Source of the DNA: Carnobacterium maltaromaticum DSM 20342
Lineage (GTDB): Bacteria > Bacillota > Bacilli > Lactobacillales > Carnobacteriaceae
Direction: 5' to 3'
Length of the DNA: 64,000 nucleotides
Assembly (NCBI RefSeq): GCF_000744945.1
Contig: NZ_JQMX01000001.1
Coordinates: 744,001 to 808,000 of the forward strand
Shown here: positions 1 through 10,115 of the stretch, piece by piece
Numbering within the stretch: position 1 is the stretch's first letter
Layout: each line of letters begins with the position of its first letter
Translations under genes and position numbers: made by a program
The notes under the pieces: generated by a model
Databases searched by the model: none
Seen by the model: only the letters and a program-made list of their open reading frames with translations
Told to the model about the DNA's origin: nothing

Positions 1-1190
1 ACGAAAGTTGGTGGTTTAATTGCCACTTGAGTTGCATAATAAATCTTCAAACGTTTGCCTTTATCAGTCGGAGTTGGATTCATTGCTACAGCATCCATAA
101 TTACATCATTTAAGACTGCAGATTGAATTCTTAGATTTTGACTCATGCTAACACGTTGAATCACATCTGGTAACGTATTTAAACGTTGTTTCGTTTTCGC
201 TGAAACATAGACAATTGGTGCATAACTTAAATAAGCAAAGGATTCACGAATATCTTCTTCGAATTTCTTCATTGTGCTATTGTCTTTTTCTAACGTATCC
301 CATTTGTTTACAACGATAATAATACCGCGTCCTGCTTCATGAGCATAACCCGCAACCTTCTTATCTTGCTCTCTAATCCCTGTTTCAGCATCTAGTACAA
401 CTAAGACAACGTCAGAACGTTCAATCGCTCGTAAAGCTCTTAAAACACTATATTTTTCAGTTGTTTCATAAACTTTTCCACGTTTTCGCATTCCAGCAGT
501 ATCAATCATAACAAATTCAGTTCCATCAGCTGATACAAACTCAGTATCAATTGCGTCCCTAGTCGTTCCAGCAATATCTGAAACAATAACACGTTCCTCG
601 CCTAGAATAGCATTTACTAATGAAGATTTCCCAACATTTGGACGACCAATTAAACTAAATTTAATGACAGAATCATCATATTCTTCTTCAGTTTCTTCTG
701 GGAAATGCCCAATAGCTGCATCTAATAAATCACCTAAACCTAAACCGTGACTTCCTGAAATTGGATAAGGCTCTCCTAATCCTAATGAGTAAAAATCAAA
801 AACATCATTACGCATTTCTGGATTGTCGATCTTATTAACGGCTAATAAAACCGGTTTTTTAGTTCTGTATAACATTTTAGCAACATTTTCATCTGCATCC
901 GTAACACTTTCACGGCCACTAGTAATAAAAATGATCACGTCAGCCTCATCCATTGCAATTTCAGCTTGTTGCTTAATTTGCTCTAAAAACGGCTCGTCTC
1001 CAATATCAATACCACCTGTATCAATAATATTAAATTCTTTTCCTAACCACTCACCATCTGCATAAATACGATCTCTGGTGACTCCTGATACGTCTTCTAC
1101 AATTGAAATTCTTTCCCCAACAATTCGGTTAAAAATAGTTGATTTTCCAACATTTGGACGACCTACAATGGCGATAACTGGTTTTGCCAT
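1..1190 (-). CDS. der: Ribosome assembly GTPase Der (EngA), C-terminus cut by window edge
   Basis: Double-GTPase needed for maturation of the 50S ribosomal subunit. The visible part is about 396 codons; the family is usually about 436 residues, so the end of the C-terminal KH-like domain lies outside the window. Two G1 loops are readable, each GRPNVGKS: one at residues 8-15 and one starting the second GTPase domain near residue 180. The second domain also shows the G3-like AGTTRD stretch. The start is an ATG at 1188-1190 behind a clear AGGAGG. The order cmk-rpsA-der is the usual Bacilli order. Identification is firm. Confidence 0.96.
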   Translation of the reverse strand, partial: MAKPVIAIVGRPNVGKSTIFNRIVGERISIVEDVSGVTRDRIYADGEWLGKEFNIIDTGGIDIGDEPFLEQIKQQAEIAMDEADVIIFITSGRESVTDADENVAKMLYRTKKPVLLAVNKIDNPEMRNDVFDFYSLGLGEPYPISGSHGLGLGDLLDAAIGHFPEETEEEYDDSVIKFSLIGRPNVGKSSLVNAILGEERVIVSDIAGTTRDAIDTEFVSADGTEFVMIDTAGMRKRGKVYETTEKYSVLRALRAIERSDVVLVVLDAETGIREQDKKVAGYAHEAGRGIIIVVNKWDTLEKDNSTMKKFEEDIRESFAYLSYAPIVYVSAKTKQRLNTLPDVIQRVSMSQNLRIQSAVLNDVIMDAVAMNPTPTDKGKRLKIYYATQVAIKPPTF

Positions 1191-1477
1191 GGTTTTAGCC
1201 TCCTTCTTTTAGTTTATCTGAAACTTTATTCATTAAGTTTCTAAATTGTCAAAAACATGTTTCCCACAATTGCCAAATAAAAAATCATTTTATTAGTATT
1301 TCATTTTCATTATTCAGACTACTAACTGGTTTCAATTTTCCTTTTAGACGAAACATCTTTTTAGATTTCTTGTTCCTCTTAGTAGTTTATAGAATAAACG
1401 TTCAAGTTGCAAGCTTTCCGTCCAATTTATTAGAAGAAATTAAGATGCTTTAGAACGAATGTCCAAAAAAACAGAAA

Positions 1478-1508
1478 ATGAGGCTGGGACAGATGTCCTT
1501 AGCCTCAT
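1478..1508 (-). terminator. Rho-independent terminator after rpsA
   Basis: An 8-bp stem (ATGAGGCT/AGCCTCAT) is followed on the minus strand by a T-rich tract. It lies in the 367-bp gap between rpsA and der (1191-1557). The rest of that gap is AT-rich, must hold the der promoter, and shows no coding signal. Confidence 0.7.
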
Positions 1509-1557
1509 CATCGCATAAACAATCTTACTTAAATCTAAGTAAAATTCGTTTTATTTT

Positions 1558-2766
1558 TTATTCATCGTCCTCTGAAGTCATATCTGAAAGTTGTTCACCT
1601 AAAATATCACCTAAAGTAAAACCTGAATCTTCTTCTGGTAATGTATAATCAACAACATCTTCTTTTTCAGATTTTTCTGAAGCTGGTTTTTCTTCCAACG
1701 CTTTAATACTTAAAGATAAACGTTGATCAGTTGGATTCACTTCAAGAACTTTAACCTTAATTTCGTCACCTTCATGTAAAACTTCATGAGGCGTTGCAAT
1801 ATGGTTGTGAGAAATTTGAGAAATATGAACTAATCCTTCTACGCCAGGATAAACTTCCACAAATGCACCAAAGCTAGTTAAACGTTTAACGATTCCTGAT
1901 AAAGTCGAACCTACAGCAGCACGTTCTTCAATATTTTCCCAAGGTCCTGGTTGAGTATCTTTGATTGATAAAGAAATTCTACCAGTTTCTTCATTGATTG
2001 ACAAAATTTTAACTTGAACTTCTTCGCCAACTGTTAAAACATCACCTGGTGCTTTCACATGATTGTATGAAATTTGAGAAATATGAACAAGTCCGTCTAC
2101 TCCACCAAGATCAATAAATGCACCAAAATTAGTTAAACGAGCAACAGTACCTGTGACTGTATCACCCTCAACAAGTTTTGTCATAATTTCTTTTTTAGCT
2201 ACTTCTTTTTCAGCTTCAACAACAGCTTTATGTGATAAAATCAAACGGTTTTCACTTGGTTCAATTTCAACAATTTTAAAGCCTAATGTTTGACCTTTAT
2301 AAACAGAAAAATCATCAACGAAGTGTGCATCTACCATTGAAGCTGGTACAAATCCACGAATCCCAACATCAACAACTAAGCCACCCTTAACAACATCTGT
2401 GACAGGCGCTTGGATAATCGTACCTGCTTCAAAGTCTTTTTGGATTCCTTCCCAAACTTTTTTAGCGTCAATACGACGTTTTGAAAGTAAGAAACTTCCA
2501 TTTTCTTTATCTTTAATAGGTTTAATTACAACTAAATCGACTACATCTCCAACATTTACCACATCGGTTACGTTTTCAAAGGGAGTAGATGATAATTCAT
2601 TAAAAGGAATCACACCTTCTACACCACCGCCAACAATCCCAACAATTGCTTGTTTGTTATCTTGAATGGTTAAAATTTCACCTTGAACGATATCGCCAAT
2701 ATTTACATCTTGGACACTGTTCATGGCATCCATCATTGTTTCTTGATTTTCTACGTTTTCAGTCAT
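1558..2766 (-). CDS. rpsA: 30S ribosomal protein S1 homologue (four S1 domains)
   Basis: RNA-binding protein of the S1 family, 402 residues, with four S1 OB-fold domains at about residues 20-90, 105-175, 195-265 and 280-350, then an acidic tail rich in Asp, Glu and Ser. The third and fourth domains hold the typical DGLVHISQIS and EGLVHISQIS signatures; the first two are more divergent. Four domains is the usual Firmicutes (YpfD) form, against six in E. coli. The ATG has AAGGAGG upstream. In this lineage the protein helps translation but its role in initiation is less strict than in Proteobacteria (family knowledge). Confidence 0.95.
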   Translation of the reverse strand: MTENVENQETMMDAMNSVQDVNIGDIVQGEILTIQDNKQAIVGIVGGGVEGVIPFNELSSTPFENVTDVVNVGDVVDLVVIKPIKDKENGSFLLSKRRIDAKKVWEGIQKDFEAGTIIQAPVTDVVKGGLVVDVGIRGFVPASMVDAHFVDDFSVYKGQTLGFKIVEIEPSENRLILSHKAVVEAEKEVAKKEIMTKLVEGDTVTGTVARLTNFGAFIDLGGVDGLVHISQISYNHVKAPGDVLTVGEEVQVKILSINEETGRISLSIKDTQPGPWENIEERAAVGSTLSGIVKRLTSFGAFVEVYPGVEGLVHISQISHNHIATPHEVLHEGDEIKVKVLEVNPTDQRLSLSIKALEEKPASEKSEKEDVVDYTLPEEDSGFTLGDILGEQLSDMTSEDDE

Positions 2767-2865
2767 TTTTTAGTCCTCCTTAACAGCCTTTTAAGTCTAC
2801 ATTCTCTATTTTAGCGAATATTCGGAAATATTGCTACAAAAAGATTCATGAAATTGAAAAAAACG

Positions 2866-3546
2866 CTATTTTTTTACAGTTTCTTCAATAATACTTTTAA
2901 TTTTCGCGACAACACCTTCAATGGATAAGCTCGTGGTATCAACTAAAATAGCATCCTCCGCTTGTAGCAATGGTGAGACTTTACGTGTTGAATCTTTATA
3001 ATCACGATCTGCAATTTCTTGTTGTAAGACTTCTAACGCAGTCGTAATCCCCTTCGTCTGATTCTCTTTAAAACGTCTTTCTGCTCGCTCTGTGACACTA
3101 GCCACTAAAAATATTTTAATTTCAGCATCAGGTAACACTGCTGTTCCAATATCGCGACCATCCATGACAATACCGCCAGCCTTAGCGATTTCTTGCTGAC
3201 GCTTGACTAATTCTACTCGCACAGCCTGATGAGCCGAGACCGCTGATACACCATTGGTCACATCACTTTGACGAATTTCATCCGTCACTTCTTTTCCATT
3301 GACAAAAACTTTTTGAATTTCCGCACTTGGATCAAAAGTTATCGTCATATCCTGTAACAACTGAACTAACCCTGCTTCGTCATCAATTGAAATATTATTT
3401 TTCATTGCCATATAGGTCAAAGCACGGTACATCGCTCCTGTATCACAGTAGATATAGCCCAAATCTTTTGCTAAAATTTTAGCTACTGTGCTTTTACCTG
3501 CTGATGCTGGACCATCAATTGCTATTCTTAATCGTTTTTCTGTCAT
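2866..3546 (-). CDS. cmk: Cytidylate kinase
   Basis: Phosphorylates CMP and dCMP to the diphosphates with ATP. 226 residues, the usual length. The P-loop is near the N-terminus ([14 protein letters not shown], residues 10-23), followed by the DTGAMYRA stretch and the [14 protein letters not shown] nucleotide-binding motif. It lies 99 bp upstream of rpsA, the standard cmk-rpsA pair. An AGAAGG precedes the ATG. Confidence 0.96.
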   Translation of the reverse strand: MTEKRLRIAIDGPASAGKSTVAKILAKDLGYIYCDTGAMYRALTYMAMKNNISIDDEAGLVQLLQDMTITFDPSAEIQKVFVNGKEVTDEIRQSDVTNGVSAVSAHQAVRVELVKRQQEIAKAGGIVMDGRDIGTAVLPDAEIKIFLVASVTERAERRFKENQTKGITTALEVLQQEIADRDYKDSTRKVSPLLQAEDAILVDTTSLSIEGVVAKIKSIIEETVKK

Positions 3547-3584
3547 TATTACGCCTTCTTTCTGAACTTTAACTTCTCACGCAG

Positions 3585-3615
3585 ATAAAAAACCGTCAAG
3601 AGCTGACGGCTTTTT
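3585..3615 (-). terminator. Terminator after the LysM protein gene
   Basis: A CCGTCA/TGACGG stem with a 5-base loop, followed on the minus strand by six T. It separates the LysM gene from cmk. Confidence 0.8.
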
Positions 3616-3630
3616 ATCCTTTTTTCTAAC

Positions 3631-4212
3631 TTAATTTATTTTTAAAACTTGCCCAACAGATACCGTATCAGAACTTAAACCATTTAACTGTTTAATTTGA
3701 TCTAATGTCATACCGTTATTTACAGCGATTCTATATAAGTTATCCCCGGATTTTACTGTATACGTATTTGTTACTGGCGGCTCTTCAACTGGTGGAGGGG
3801 TTTCCTCAACTGGTGGTGTTGGTTCAACAGGAGCTGGCGTTTCTTCAACTGGCGCACTAGAAGATGAAACAGCTGATGAACTTTCTGCCGGTTTTGACTC
3901 ACTGCTACTTTCTTTACTACTAGAACTACTACTTTCTTTGCTACTACTGCTACTATTCATTGTTACTTGGTCATTAGCAGACCCAGTATCTTCTACATCT
4001 TTATTGTTTGAATACCACCAAACGACTGAAATCGGTAAAATAATTAATAATGCCAAAAACACACATAATGTTGTTAGAATAGGAGAGATTCCTCCCTTAG
4101 CTTTCTTGCGAGCTGTTCTTGAATAGTTCCCTTCAGAGAAACCACCTTCATCGTCAAATTTACGTGACCATGCTTCTTCTTTTTGCTGATCATCAATTCT
4201 TTTTTTACTCAT
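3631..4212 (-). CDS. Membrane-anchored LysM domain protein (YpbE-like)
   Basis: 193 residues. The N-terminal 40 residues are charged and cytoplasmic, then one membrane segment (about 43-67), a low-complexity Ser/Glu linker, a Pro/Glu/Val linker with repeated PVEETP units, and one C-terminal LysM domain (about 150-193, starting YTVKSGDNLYRIA). LysM binds peptidoglycan N-acetylglucosamine (family knowledge), so the protein probably sits in the membrane and holds the wall. Position next to recQ/ypbB and the architecture match B. subtilis YpbE. No catalytic domain is visible. The start has AGGAGG upstream. Confidence 0.85.
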   Translation of the reverse strand: MSKKRIDDQQKEEAWSRKFDDEGGFSEGNYSRTARKKAKGGISPILTTLCVFLALLIILPISVVWWYSNNKDVEDTGSANDQVTMNSSSSSKESSSSSSKESSSESKPAESSSAVSSSSAPVEETPAPVEPTPPVEETPPPVEEPPVTNTYTVKSGDNLYRIAVNNGMTLDQIKQLNGLSSDTVSVGQVLKIN

Positions 4213-4340
4213 CTGGTATTCCTCCTAAAAATATTTCGACTTAATTGTACCATACTCCTCAGATGTTTGTCTTTTAAAAATTTCTTATGAATAGACTACT
4301 AGATTAATTGATACCTTTAATGTACCATTTTTTTGCTTAT

Positions 4341-5804
4341 CTAGCCATTTTTAGAATCTTTATCTAGCTTAAATAAATAGGTTATTTTTTCCAACCATTT
4401 TAGTTCTTTATTTTCTTCTGCAATCCCAGGTCCCTTTTCTTTAGCTAAATAAGGTTCGTACGCTATTCCACAGTTGCTACAACAATTACTAATCTTTGTT
4501 GCCTGACTTTCTTCAAAGTAGTGAAGCATCACCGCTCTTTTACAACTAGTCGTTTCCGCATAATCAGTCATATACTTTAATTGAGCATTTTTTTGGTAAC
4601 TTCTATTTTTTAATTGAGCTTTGGCTTCATGTAATGGGATGTTTAAATTTAAATAACTTTCGAGTAAACGGTACTGACTCTCACTACAACTTCCCGGTAC
4701 AATGCTTCCTTTGCGATACACATATTCGAGCATTGATTCTGTTGGCAAATCATTTTCTTGAAGACGCATCTGAATATAGACGTCACTTTTTTCATATAAC
4801 AAAACAGCTAGGCTAGGTAAGCCATCACGTCCACAACGACCTATTTCTTGTAAATAACTTTCCATACTGCTTGGGATATGATAATGAATTACAAAGCGAA
4901 TATTCGGTTTATTAATGCCCATTCCAAATGCATTGGTTGCACAAATAATGTCTATTTTATTATGAATAAACTGTTGTTGCAGACGGATTCTATCCGCCGA
5001 TTCAACTTCTGAATGGTAGCTTTCTGCAGAATAAGGTGTCATCTTTCGGATCATTTCAGCAATTTCATCTGCTAGTTTTCGACTTGAAAAATAAATAATA
5101 CCAGGCTTTTCTAGTTTAGTCACATAGTCCATTAGTTGCTCATTTTTATTTTTATAACACTCAGCCACTTCCAGTGCGATGTTTGGTCGATCTACAGAAT
5201 GAATAATTTGAGTAGTTTCTTCTGGAATCAACTGGAGAGCCGCAAAAATATCTTCTTTGACACGTTGATTGGCTGTTGCTGTTAATGCCATTGTTAAAGG
5301 CGAATTTAGTTCCTTCAAAACAGAACCTAACGTTAAATAATCTGGGCGAAAATCCATTCCCCATTGTGAGATACAGTGAGCTTCGTCTATGGCAAATAAA
5401 GCAATCGTACTTTTTTTCAGTGCATTTAAAACACGCTCTTGTTGCAGCATTTCTGGTGATAAAAATAAAAATTTCAATTCATTGAACTGCTGGAAAATAT
5501 AAGCTTTTTCACTATAATCTAGTAGGCTAGTTAATGCCGCAACTTTTTTTTCACCCTTTTGTCGGAGCTGCTCAACTTGATCTTGCATTAGTGATAATAA
5601 CGGTGATACAATCACAACCAATCCCTCACTCAAATAGCCAGTCAGTTGATAACAAATCGATTTTCCAGTTCCCGTTGGTAGTAAAACTAATGTATTTTCA
5701 CCACTTAAAGCTGCTGATATGGCTTCGTATTGTCCTGAGCGTAATTGTCGATAGCCAAAATGTTCGAATAATGCCTCTTCTATAATTTGTTGTTTAGTTC
5801 GCAT
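4341..5804 (-). CDS. recQ: RecQ-family ATP-dependent DNA helicase (short, RecS-like)
   Basis: 3'-5' helicase of recombination and fork repair. About 487 residues from the ATG at 5804. A longer frame back to a TTG at 5825 exists, but AAAGGTGG sits just before the ATG, so the ATG is preferred. Walker A is PTGTGKS (residues 43-49), the DEAH box is in FAIDEAHCISQWGMDFRPDY, and motif VI is in QEIGRCGRDG. A Cys-rich zinc-binding patch is near the C-terminus (ISNCCSNC). No HRDC domain follows, as in the short Bacilli RecS form. The start overlaps the end of ypbB by 11 bp, so the two are probably translated together. Confidence 0.93.
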   Translation of the reverse strand: MRTKQQIIEEALFEHFGYRQLRSGQYEAISAALSGENTLVLLPTGTGKSICYQLTGYLSEGLVVIVSPLLSLMQDQVEQLRQKGEKKVAALTSLLDYSEKAYIFQQFNELKFLFLSPEMLQQERVLNALKKSTIALFAIDEAHCISQWGMDFRPDYLTLGSVLKELNSPLTMALTATANQRVKEDIFAALQLIPEETTQIIHSVDRPNIALEVAECYKNKNEQLMDYVTKLEKPGIIYFSSRKLADEIAEMIRKMTPYSAESYHSEVESADRIRLQQQFIHNKIDIICATNAFGMGINKPNIRFVIHYHIPSSMESYLQEIGRCGRDGLPSLAVLLYEKSDVYIQMRLQENDLPTESMLEYVYRKGSIVPGSCSESQYRLLESYLNLNIPLHEAKAQLKNRSYQKNAQLKYMTDYAETTSCKRAVMLHYFEESQATKISNCCSNCGIAYEPYLAKEKGPGIAEENKELKWLEKITYLFKLDKDSKNG

Positions 5805-6864
5805 TTTTTTCACGCCACCTTTCAATTTGCATGAGACGATACACGTAAAAAGGTACTTCTGGGAAAATTTCTTTTATATCAGGAAATGAACTCATAGGCT
5901 GATTTTCTAATTGTTGTTTAACTTCCAAAAAAGGTTGTTTCTTAATTAAACTGTGAACATTAAATTTTTTATCTATCAAACTTAATTCAATCACATGTTC
6001 AGAAACTGTACTTAATTTTAATTGCCTAATTTTAGCAATTTCAATTAAATCCAAGCCTTCCATTAAATTTTTCTGCGTTTGTCTCACACTTTGGCTCACC
6101 GCTCCATGCGTTTCCAGTAAATCAGTAAAAATGCTGAAAAAAATTGGGAATGTCTCTGGTTGTTCGGTAACTTCATGAATTAACTTACTTAGTCCATCTA
6201 ACAAAATTATTCTAACCTCAACAGCTTCTTTTAAAAATGCCGTTGCTAATTGCATGGTTGTTTGTCCGTAATAATCATGACCAGTTAGAAAACCAATCAT
6301 AATCTCAGCACTTATTTTTGATTGGTTTCTAGCTAGTTGAAGCCACTCTATTCCAAAGGCTTCGGCTAATTCCTCACGACTCTCAGACTTGCTTTTTAAC
6401 CATTTTTTTACCCATACTTGGAGACTCCATTCTTTTTCTATTGGAATATAGGATTGATTTTTATAACGAATTTCCGATAAAACTTGGCTTACAAAAACTA
6501 ATCTACGCCAATAAACATGGATCCAACGACCATTCTGCAAAAAGTTTAATTCCGTCGGATAATACTGTTTTTCAAAGTAAGCAGTAATTTCTTTTTGCCC
6601 CATTTCCGTCAAACAATAATAGTCATTTTCTTCTTTTTTTAGAATTTTTAAAGCTATTCCTTTTTTCAAGCTATGTTGATAATGCTCTTTTTTCAACTTA
6701 TTAAAGAGGCTAAAATAAGCAGATAATCGATAAATTTCTGCCTGATATAAAATCGAAGCTGTCCGTTTGCCTGATATAATATGGAAAACAGTCATGGCTT
6801 TTCGAGGTTCACTAGTTGAAAAAAAACTAAATAAAAGGTAATCTAAGTATGAAAGTTCATCCAT
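5794..6864 (-). CDS. ypbB: YpbB-like protein with C-terminal helix-turn-helix
   Basis: 356 residues, found next to recQ and fer as in Bacillus and Listeria. The N-terminal two thirds has no recognised domain. The C-terminal part (about 255-350) looks like the helix-turn-helix domain often attached to RecQ helicases in other bacteria: EGLDLIEIAKIRQLKLSTVSEHVIEL. It overlaps recQ, which suggests that it supplies the accessory domain the short RecQ lacks (inference). A GGAG precedes the ATG. Expression likely starts in the 46-bp divergent gap shared with the ferredoxin gene. Confidence 0.8.
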   Translation of the reverse strand: MDELSYLDYLLFSFFSTSEPRKAMTVFHIISGKRTASILYQAEIYRLSAYFSLFNKLKKEHYQHSLKKGIALKILKKEENDYYCLTEMGQKEITAYFEKQYYPTELNFLQNGRWIHVYWRRLVFVSQVLSEIRYKNQSYIPIEKEWSLQVWVKKWLKSKSESREELAEAFGIEWLQLARNQSKISAEIMIGFLTGHDYYGQTTMQLATAFLKEAVEVRIILLDGLSKLIHEVTEQPETFPIFFSIFTDLLETHGAVSQSVRQTQKNLMEGLDLIEIAKIRQLKLSTVSEHVIELSLIDKKFNVHSLIKKQPFLEVKQQLENQPMSSFPDIKEIFPEVPFYVYRLMQIERWREKNAN

Positions 6865-6910
6865 TTACGCGCGCTCCTTATCTATAAATAAACTAAAAAG
6901 AGGTTAAATC

Positions 6911-7168
6911 ATGCCTAAATTCTACACAAAAGTCGATCAAGAAAAATGTATTGCTTGTGGCTTATGCCAAATAAAAGCGCCACAAATTTATGAGTATACA
7001 GAAGATGGCTTGGCCTATAATCTCATTGATCAAAATACTGGTCAAATGCCATTACCTGATGCACTTATTTCTGAATTTAAACTAGCTTATACAGCTTGTC
7101 CAACTAACGCTATTTTACGGAAATCAGAACCATTTAATGCTAGTCCTTCTATCATAACAAATAACTAG
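6911..7168 (+). CDS. fer: Ferredoxin, single [4Fe-4S] cluster
   Basis: Small electron carrier, 85 residues. The cluster ligands are visible as CIACGLC near residue 13 and the distant Cys in ACPTNAI near residue 70; this spacing fits a one-cluster ferredoxin of the Bacillus type. It is divergent from ypbB, the same arrangement as in B. subtilis. AAGAGG precedes the ATG. Redox partners are not evident from the neighbourhood. Confidence 0.93.
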   Translation: MPKFYTKVDQEKCIACGLCQIKAPQIYEYTEDGLAYNLIDQNTGQMPLPDALISEFKLAYTACPTNAILRKSEPFNASPSIITNN

Positions 7169-7204
7169 CTATCTGGCACGAGTTATCTAAGTCAATTCTA
7201 AAAC

Positions 7205-7250
7205 TAAAAAAACAAGGCTTAAAAGGACATCCTTTTAAGCCTTGTTTTTA
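7205..7250. terminator. Bidirectional terminator between fer and ribU
   Basis: A near-perfect 17-bp stem (7211-7227 with 7230-7246) with A-run on one side and T-run on the other. It can stop transcription from both convergent genes; its right edge overlaps the ribU stop region. Confidence 0.85.
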
Positions 7251-7838
7251 TTCATTTATATGTGTAGCTTGGTTTTTAATAATCCAAGGTTGCAATTTAG
7301 TAAACATAAAGATAAATACACTACTTACTAATAGTCCTTTAATAATGTTAAAAGGTAAAACACCTAAAAGTACGAACTCTTTGATAGGTCCAACGCTGAA
7401 CCCCATGACAGCTAAATACAAAGGTGTGATGATTAGCCAGTTGGCAAGTGACATGATAGTTGCTAAAGAAATGACTCCCGTCACATTAGCTACAAGCGTA
7501 TTTGACATTGTTAATGTTCCTTTTTTCATGTGTTTGCTCATAATAAAATAAATTGGGTAACTATAAACAATACTTGCGATAAAACTAGCAATATCTCCGA
7601 TTGGGTAGCCCATATCACCTGATGTTTGAAGGTAATGTAATACCGTACGAACAAGTGCAATTAAAACTCCACCAACAGGTCCATACAAAAACATTCCTAA
7701 CAAAATTGGAATATCACTGAAATCGACCTTCATAAATGAAGCACTGGGTAAAATAGGAAAAGCAAAGAACATCAATACATAGGCGATTGCACCAAACATT
7801 GCAATCCCAACTAATCTTTTTGTGTTACTGGTTTTCAT
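7248..7838 (-). CDS. ribU: Riboflavin ECF transporter, S component
   Basis: Substrate-binding membrane subunit of an energy-coupling-factor importer for riboflavin; it works with a shared EcfT/EcfA module not present here. 196 residues with five to six hydrophobic segments. The stretch KVDFSDIPILLGMFLYGPVGG is typical of RibU. The gene follows an FMN riboswitch, which strongly supports riboflavin as substrate. AGGAGG precedes the ATG. Expression should fall when FMN is plentiful. Confidence 0.93.
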   Translation of the reverse strand: MKTSNTKRLVGIAMFGAIAYVLMFFAFPILPSASFMKVDFSDIPILLGMFLYGPVGGVLIALVRTVLHYLQTSGDMGYPIGDIASFIASIVYSYPIYFIMSKHMKKGTLTMSNTLVANVTGVISLATIMSLANWLIITPLYLAVMGFSVGPIKEFVLLGVLPFNIIKGLLVSSVFIFMFTKLQPWIIKNQATHINE

Positions 7839-7925
7839 AAAAAATCCTCCTAAAAGGATTCATCTAGAGCGATTATGGAATTATTTAAATCTAAACAAAA
7901 GCGCGTCCCTTTATCGAACGTTCTC

Positions 7926-7981
7926 AAAAAAATGCTCCGCCTAACTTCTTTCTCTTCAGAAAAAAATCAAACAGAGCATTT
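7926..7981 (-). terminator. Terminator in the ribU riboswitch expression platform
   Basis: Arms AATGCTCTG and CGGAGCATT are followed on the minus strand by a run of T. It lies between the FMN aptamer and ribU, where the regulated terminator is expected. Confidence 0.75.
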
Positions 7982-8001
7982 GAATAGATTCAAATAAGCC
8001 C

Positions 8002-8125
8002 CATCTTCTTTATCCAGACTTTACTGTCGGTACTGGAATTACACCAGTTCAGCTAAATGGCGAACCAAATAGGTCGTGGACTATACCACCGGTCGGGAAT
8101 TTCACCCTGCCCCTGAAGACGAATC
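8002..8125 (-). promoter_or_regulatory. FMN riboswitch (RFN element) controlling ribU
   Basis: Read on the minus strand, the conserved RFN blocks are all present in order: TCTTCAGGGGCAGGGTGAAA, then TCCCGACCGGTGGTATAGTC, then a variable stem, then CCGACAGTAAAGTCTGGAT and the closing AAGAAGA. The outer stem TCTTC/GAAGA closes. It accounts for most of the 468-bp gap 7839-8306. Confidence 0.95.
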
Positions 8126-8162
8126 ATTAAATTATTTTTGACACAGCGCTGTGTACTATTCT

Positions 8163-8190
8163 ATTATACCTTTTTTACTTAATTTTGCAA
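8163..8190 (-). promoter_or_regulatory. Promoter of the ribU riboswitch transcript
   Basis: On the minus strand: -35 TTGCAA, 16-bp spacer, perfect -10 TATAAT, about 40 bp upstream of the aptamer. Confidence 0.7.
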
Positions 8191-8252
8191 CAAAAACTTA
8201 CTATTTGTTAGTGAATTATACTTTTCCCTCTCTAACTAATGGCTTTAGATGC

Positions 8253-8287
8253 CAAAAAAAGCAAACAGGAAATTTCACCCTGCTTGC
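8253..8287 (-). terminator. Terminator after resE
   Basis: Stem GCAAGCAGG/CCTGTTTGC followed by seven T on the minus strand. Confidence 0.8.
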
Positions 8288-8306
8288 CTTTCGATACTAA
8301 AATTAG

Positions 8307-10109
8307 TTAATTGACCTTATCTCTGTATGGCAAATGAATAATAAAACTTGTTGAGACATCTTCGATACTTTGGACTTCCATATAGCCTTCATGCTCTTCG
8401 ACAATGCTTTTGACAATCGATAAGCCAATTCCAGTACCACTCTTATTTTCTTTATTCATTACTCTAGATTTATCAGCTTTATAAAAACGTTCAAAAATAA
8501 ATGGTAGGTCCTTCTTAGGAATTCCAGTTCCATTATCCTTAACTTCAATCAGTAACTCATCCATTACTTCATCTAAATGAACCAATATCTCTACTTGCCC
8601 ATTTTTTTTATGAGCCATTGTTGTATGTCTAATCGCATTATTAATCAAGTTAAACAAGACTTGGCTCATTTTATCTTCATCCATGTAATATGTTTCCATA
8701 TCTGGTTGAATCTCAAATGACAGTTTCACTTCACTCGATTGGGCAATTTGATTGAAACGTGAAGTTAAATCTCGCACAAAACTATATAAATCAACTTCAG
8801 TACGCTGCAATTCAATATAGCCAGCTTCCATTCGTGATAAATCTAACATTTCATTAACCATTCGGCTCATTCTTTCTGATTCTTCCCAGATTATTTTCGC
8901 CATCTCATGTTTATCCTCACGCGTTTCGGCCACATCATCTAGAATTGCTTCACTATAGCCACGAATCATAACAAGAGGCGTTCTGAGCTCGTGTGAAACA
9001 TTATTAATGAAGTCGACCCTCATTGTATCTAAACGTCGCTCCTTAGTCATATCTTGGACAGAAGCTAATACGCCCCGAACTGTTACCATATCTTCACTGT
9101 ATAATGGAACCAGATTAATTTTATAATAGTAATCATCTAACTGTAGCTCGAATATAAGATCAACCGTATTTTCAATGACATCATTAATTTTTTGGTCTAA
9201 GATATAAGGCATGCGCTCAACATCAGAATATTGAGCACTCCGACGCCACTGCTGTAGAAATTCTTCGCCATTAGGATTTGACATTAATAAATCCTTATCT
9301 CGGTTATAAAATAGAACTCCAGTTGTCATTGAAGACAAAATATGTGCGAGTAACTCCTTTTCTTGCCTTGTAGCCATCCCGATTGACTCTAGCGACTTAC
9401 CCATTTTATTCATTGCTAATGCAAGTTGCGAGAGTTCATCTCTCGATCTAATTGGGGTCTGTCTTGTAAAATCATTTTTTGCATATTCAAAAGCAATGTC
9501 GCGCATTCTTGATAAAGGATTCCCAATTCGTAATTTTAAATAATAGTAAAATAAAACAGATAGAATTAGCAACATAATAAAAATGAAAGCTGTCCATTGA
9601 TTCATTTTCTTAGCAATCGACGTTAAAAAAGATAAATCGGCATAAGAATACAGCGTTCCTTTTTTTCCATCATAACTAAAGTGTTTAATATTTAATATAA
9701 ATTCCGAATTGTTTTTCCCACCCATATTGCCACGGATTTCTCTATCTTCAGTTGCTTTAGCAGCCTCTTGAACATCTTTTCGAGTCATGATTTTATCCGC
9801 ATAAGTAGTAGACAACGTTTCATAGTGCTCATTAAAAAAAGATTCTTTTTTTCCATCATACTCAATTAAAAAAAAGAGATGCGCATCAAAAGGATCAAAT
9901 TTTTCAGGATTATTCAATAAAAAAACTGGATTTTTAACAACCAGCTTTTCGACACTCGAAATTGATTTATTAAAATCAGTTACATATATTTCTTCAACTG
10001 TTCGTTGATAAATTGTTGAATAGATTAGTGTACTACTAATCAAACAAAAGGCGACAATTACCATTGTCACCAGCCATGTTCGAAAAACGATACTATTTAA
10101 TTTTGTCAT
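8307..10109 (-). CDS. resE: Sensor histidine kinase, ResE/SrrB type
   Basis: 600 residues. Membrane segments at about 10-32 and 171-193 enclose an extracytoplasmic sensor domain of about 140 residues. Then come HAMP (about 193-245), a PAS-like domain (about 250-350), HisKA with NVSHELRTPL (phospho-acceptor His373), and the ATPase domain with an N box (FNLINNAIRHT) and G boxes (DNGTGIPKKD, GTGIGLSI). It lies 6 bp downstream of its response-regulator gene, so the two form one unit. In Bacilli this pair responds to respiratory or redox state; the signal here is unknown. AAGGAG precedes the ATG. Confidence 0.9.
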   Translation of the reverse strand: MTKLNSIVFRTWLVTMVIVAFCLISSTLIYSTIYQRTVEEIYVTDFNKSISSVEKLVVKNPVFLLNNPEKFDPFDAHLFFLIEYDGKKESFFNEHYETLSTTYADKIMTRKDVQEAAKATEDREIRGNMGGKNNSEFILNIKHFSYDGKKGTLYSYADLSFLTSIAKKMNQWTAFIFIMLLILSVLFYYYLKLRIGNPLSRMRDIAFEYAKNDFTRQTPIRSRDELSQLALAMNKMGKSLESIGMATRQEKELLAHILSSMTTGVLFYNRDKDLLMSNPNGEEFLQQWRRSAQYSDVERMPYILDQKINDVIENTVDLIFELQLDDYYYKINLVPLYSEDMVTVRGVLASVQDMTKERRLDTMRVDFINNVSHELRTPLVMIRGYSEAILDDVAETREDKHEMAKIIWEESERMSRMVNEMLDLSRMEAGYIELQRTEVDLYSFVRDLTSRFNQIAQSSEVKLSFEIQPDMETYYMDEDKMSQVLFNLINNAIRHTTMAHKKNGQVEILVHLDEVMDELLIEVKDNGTGIPKKDLPFIFERFYKADKSRVMNKENKSGTGIGLSIVKSIVEEHEGYMEVQSIEDVSTSFIIHLPYRDKVN

Positions 10110-10115
10110 ACTCCA

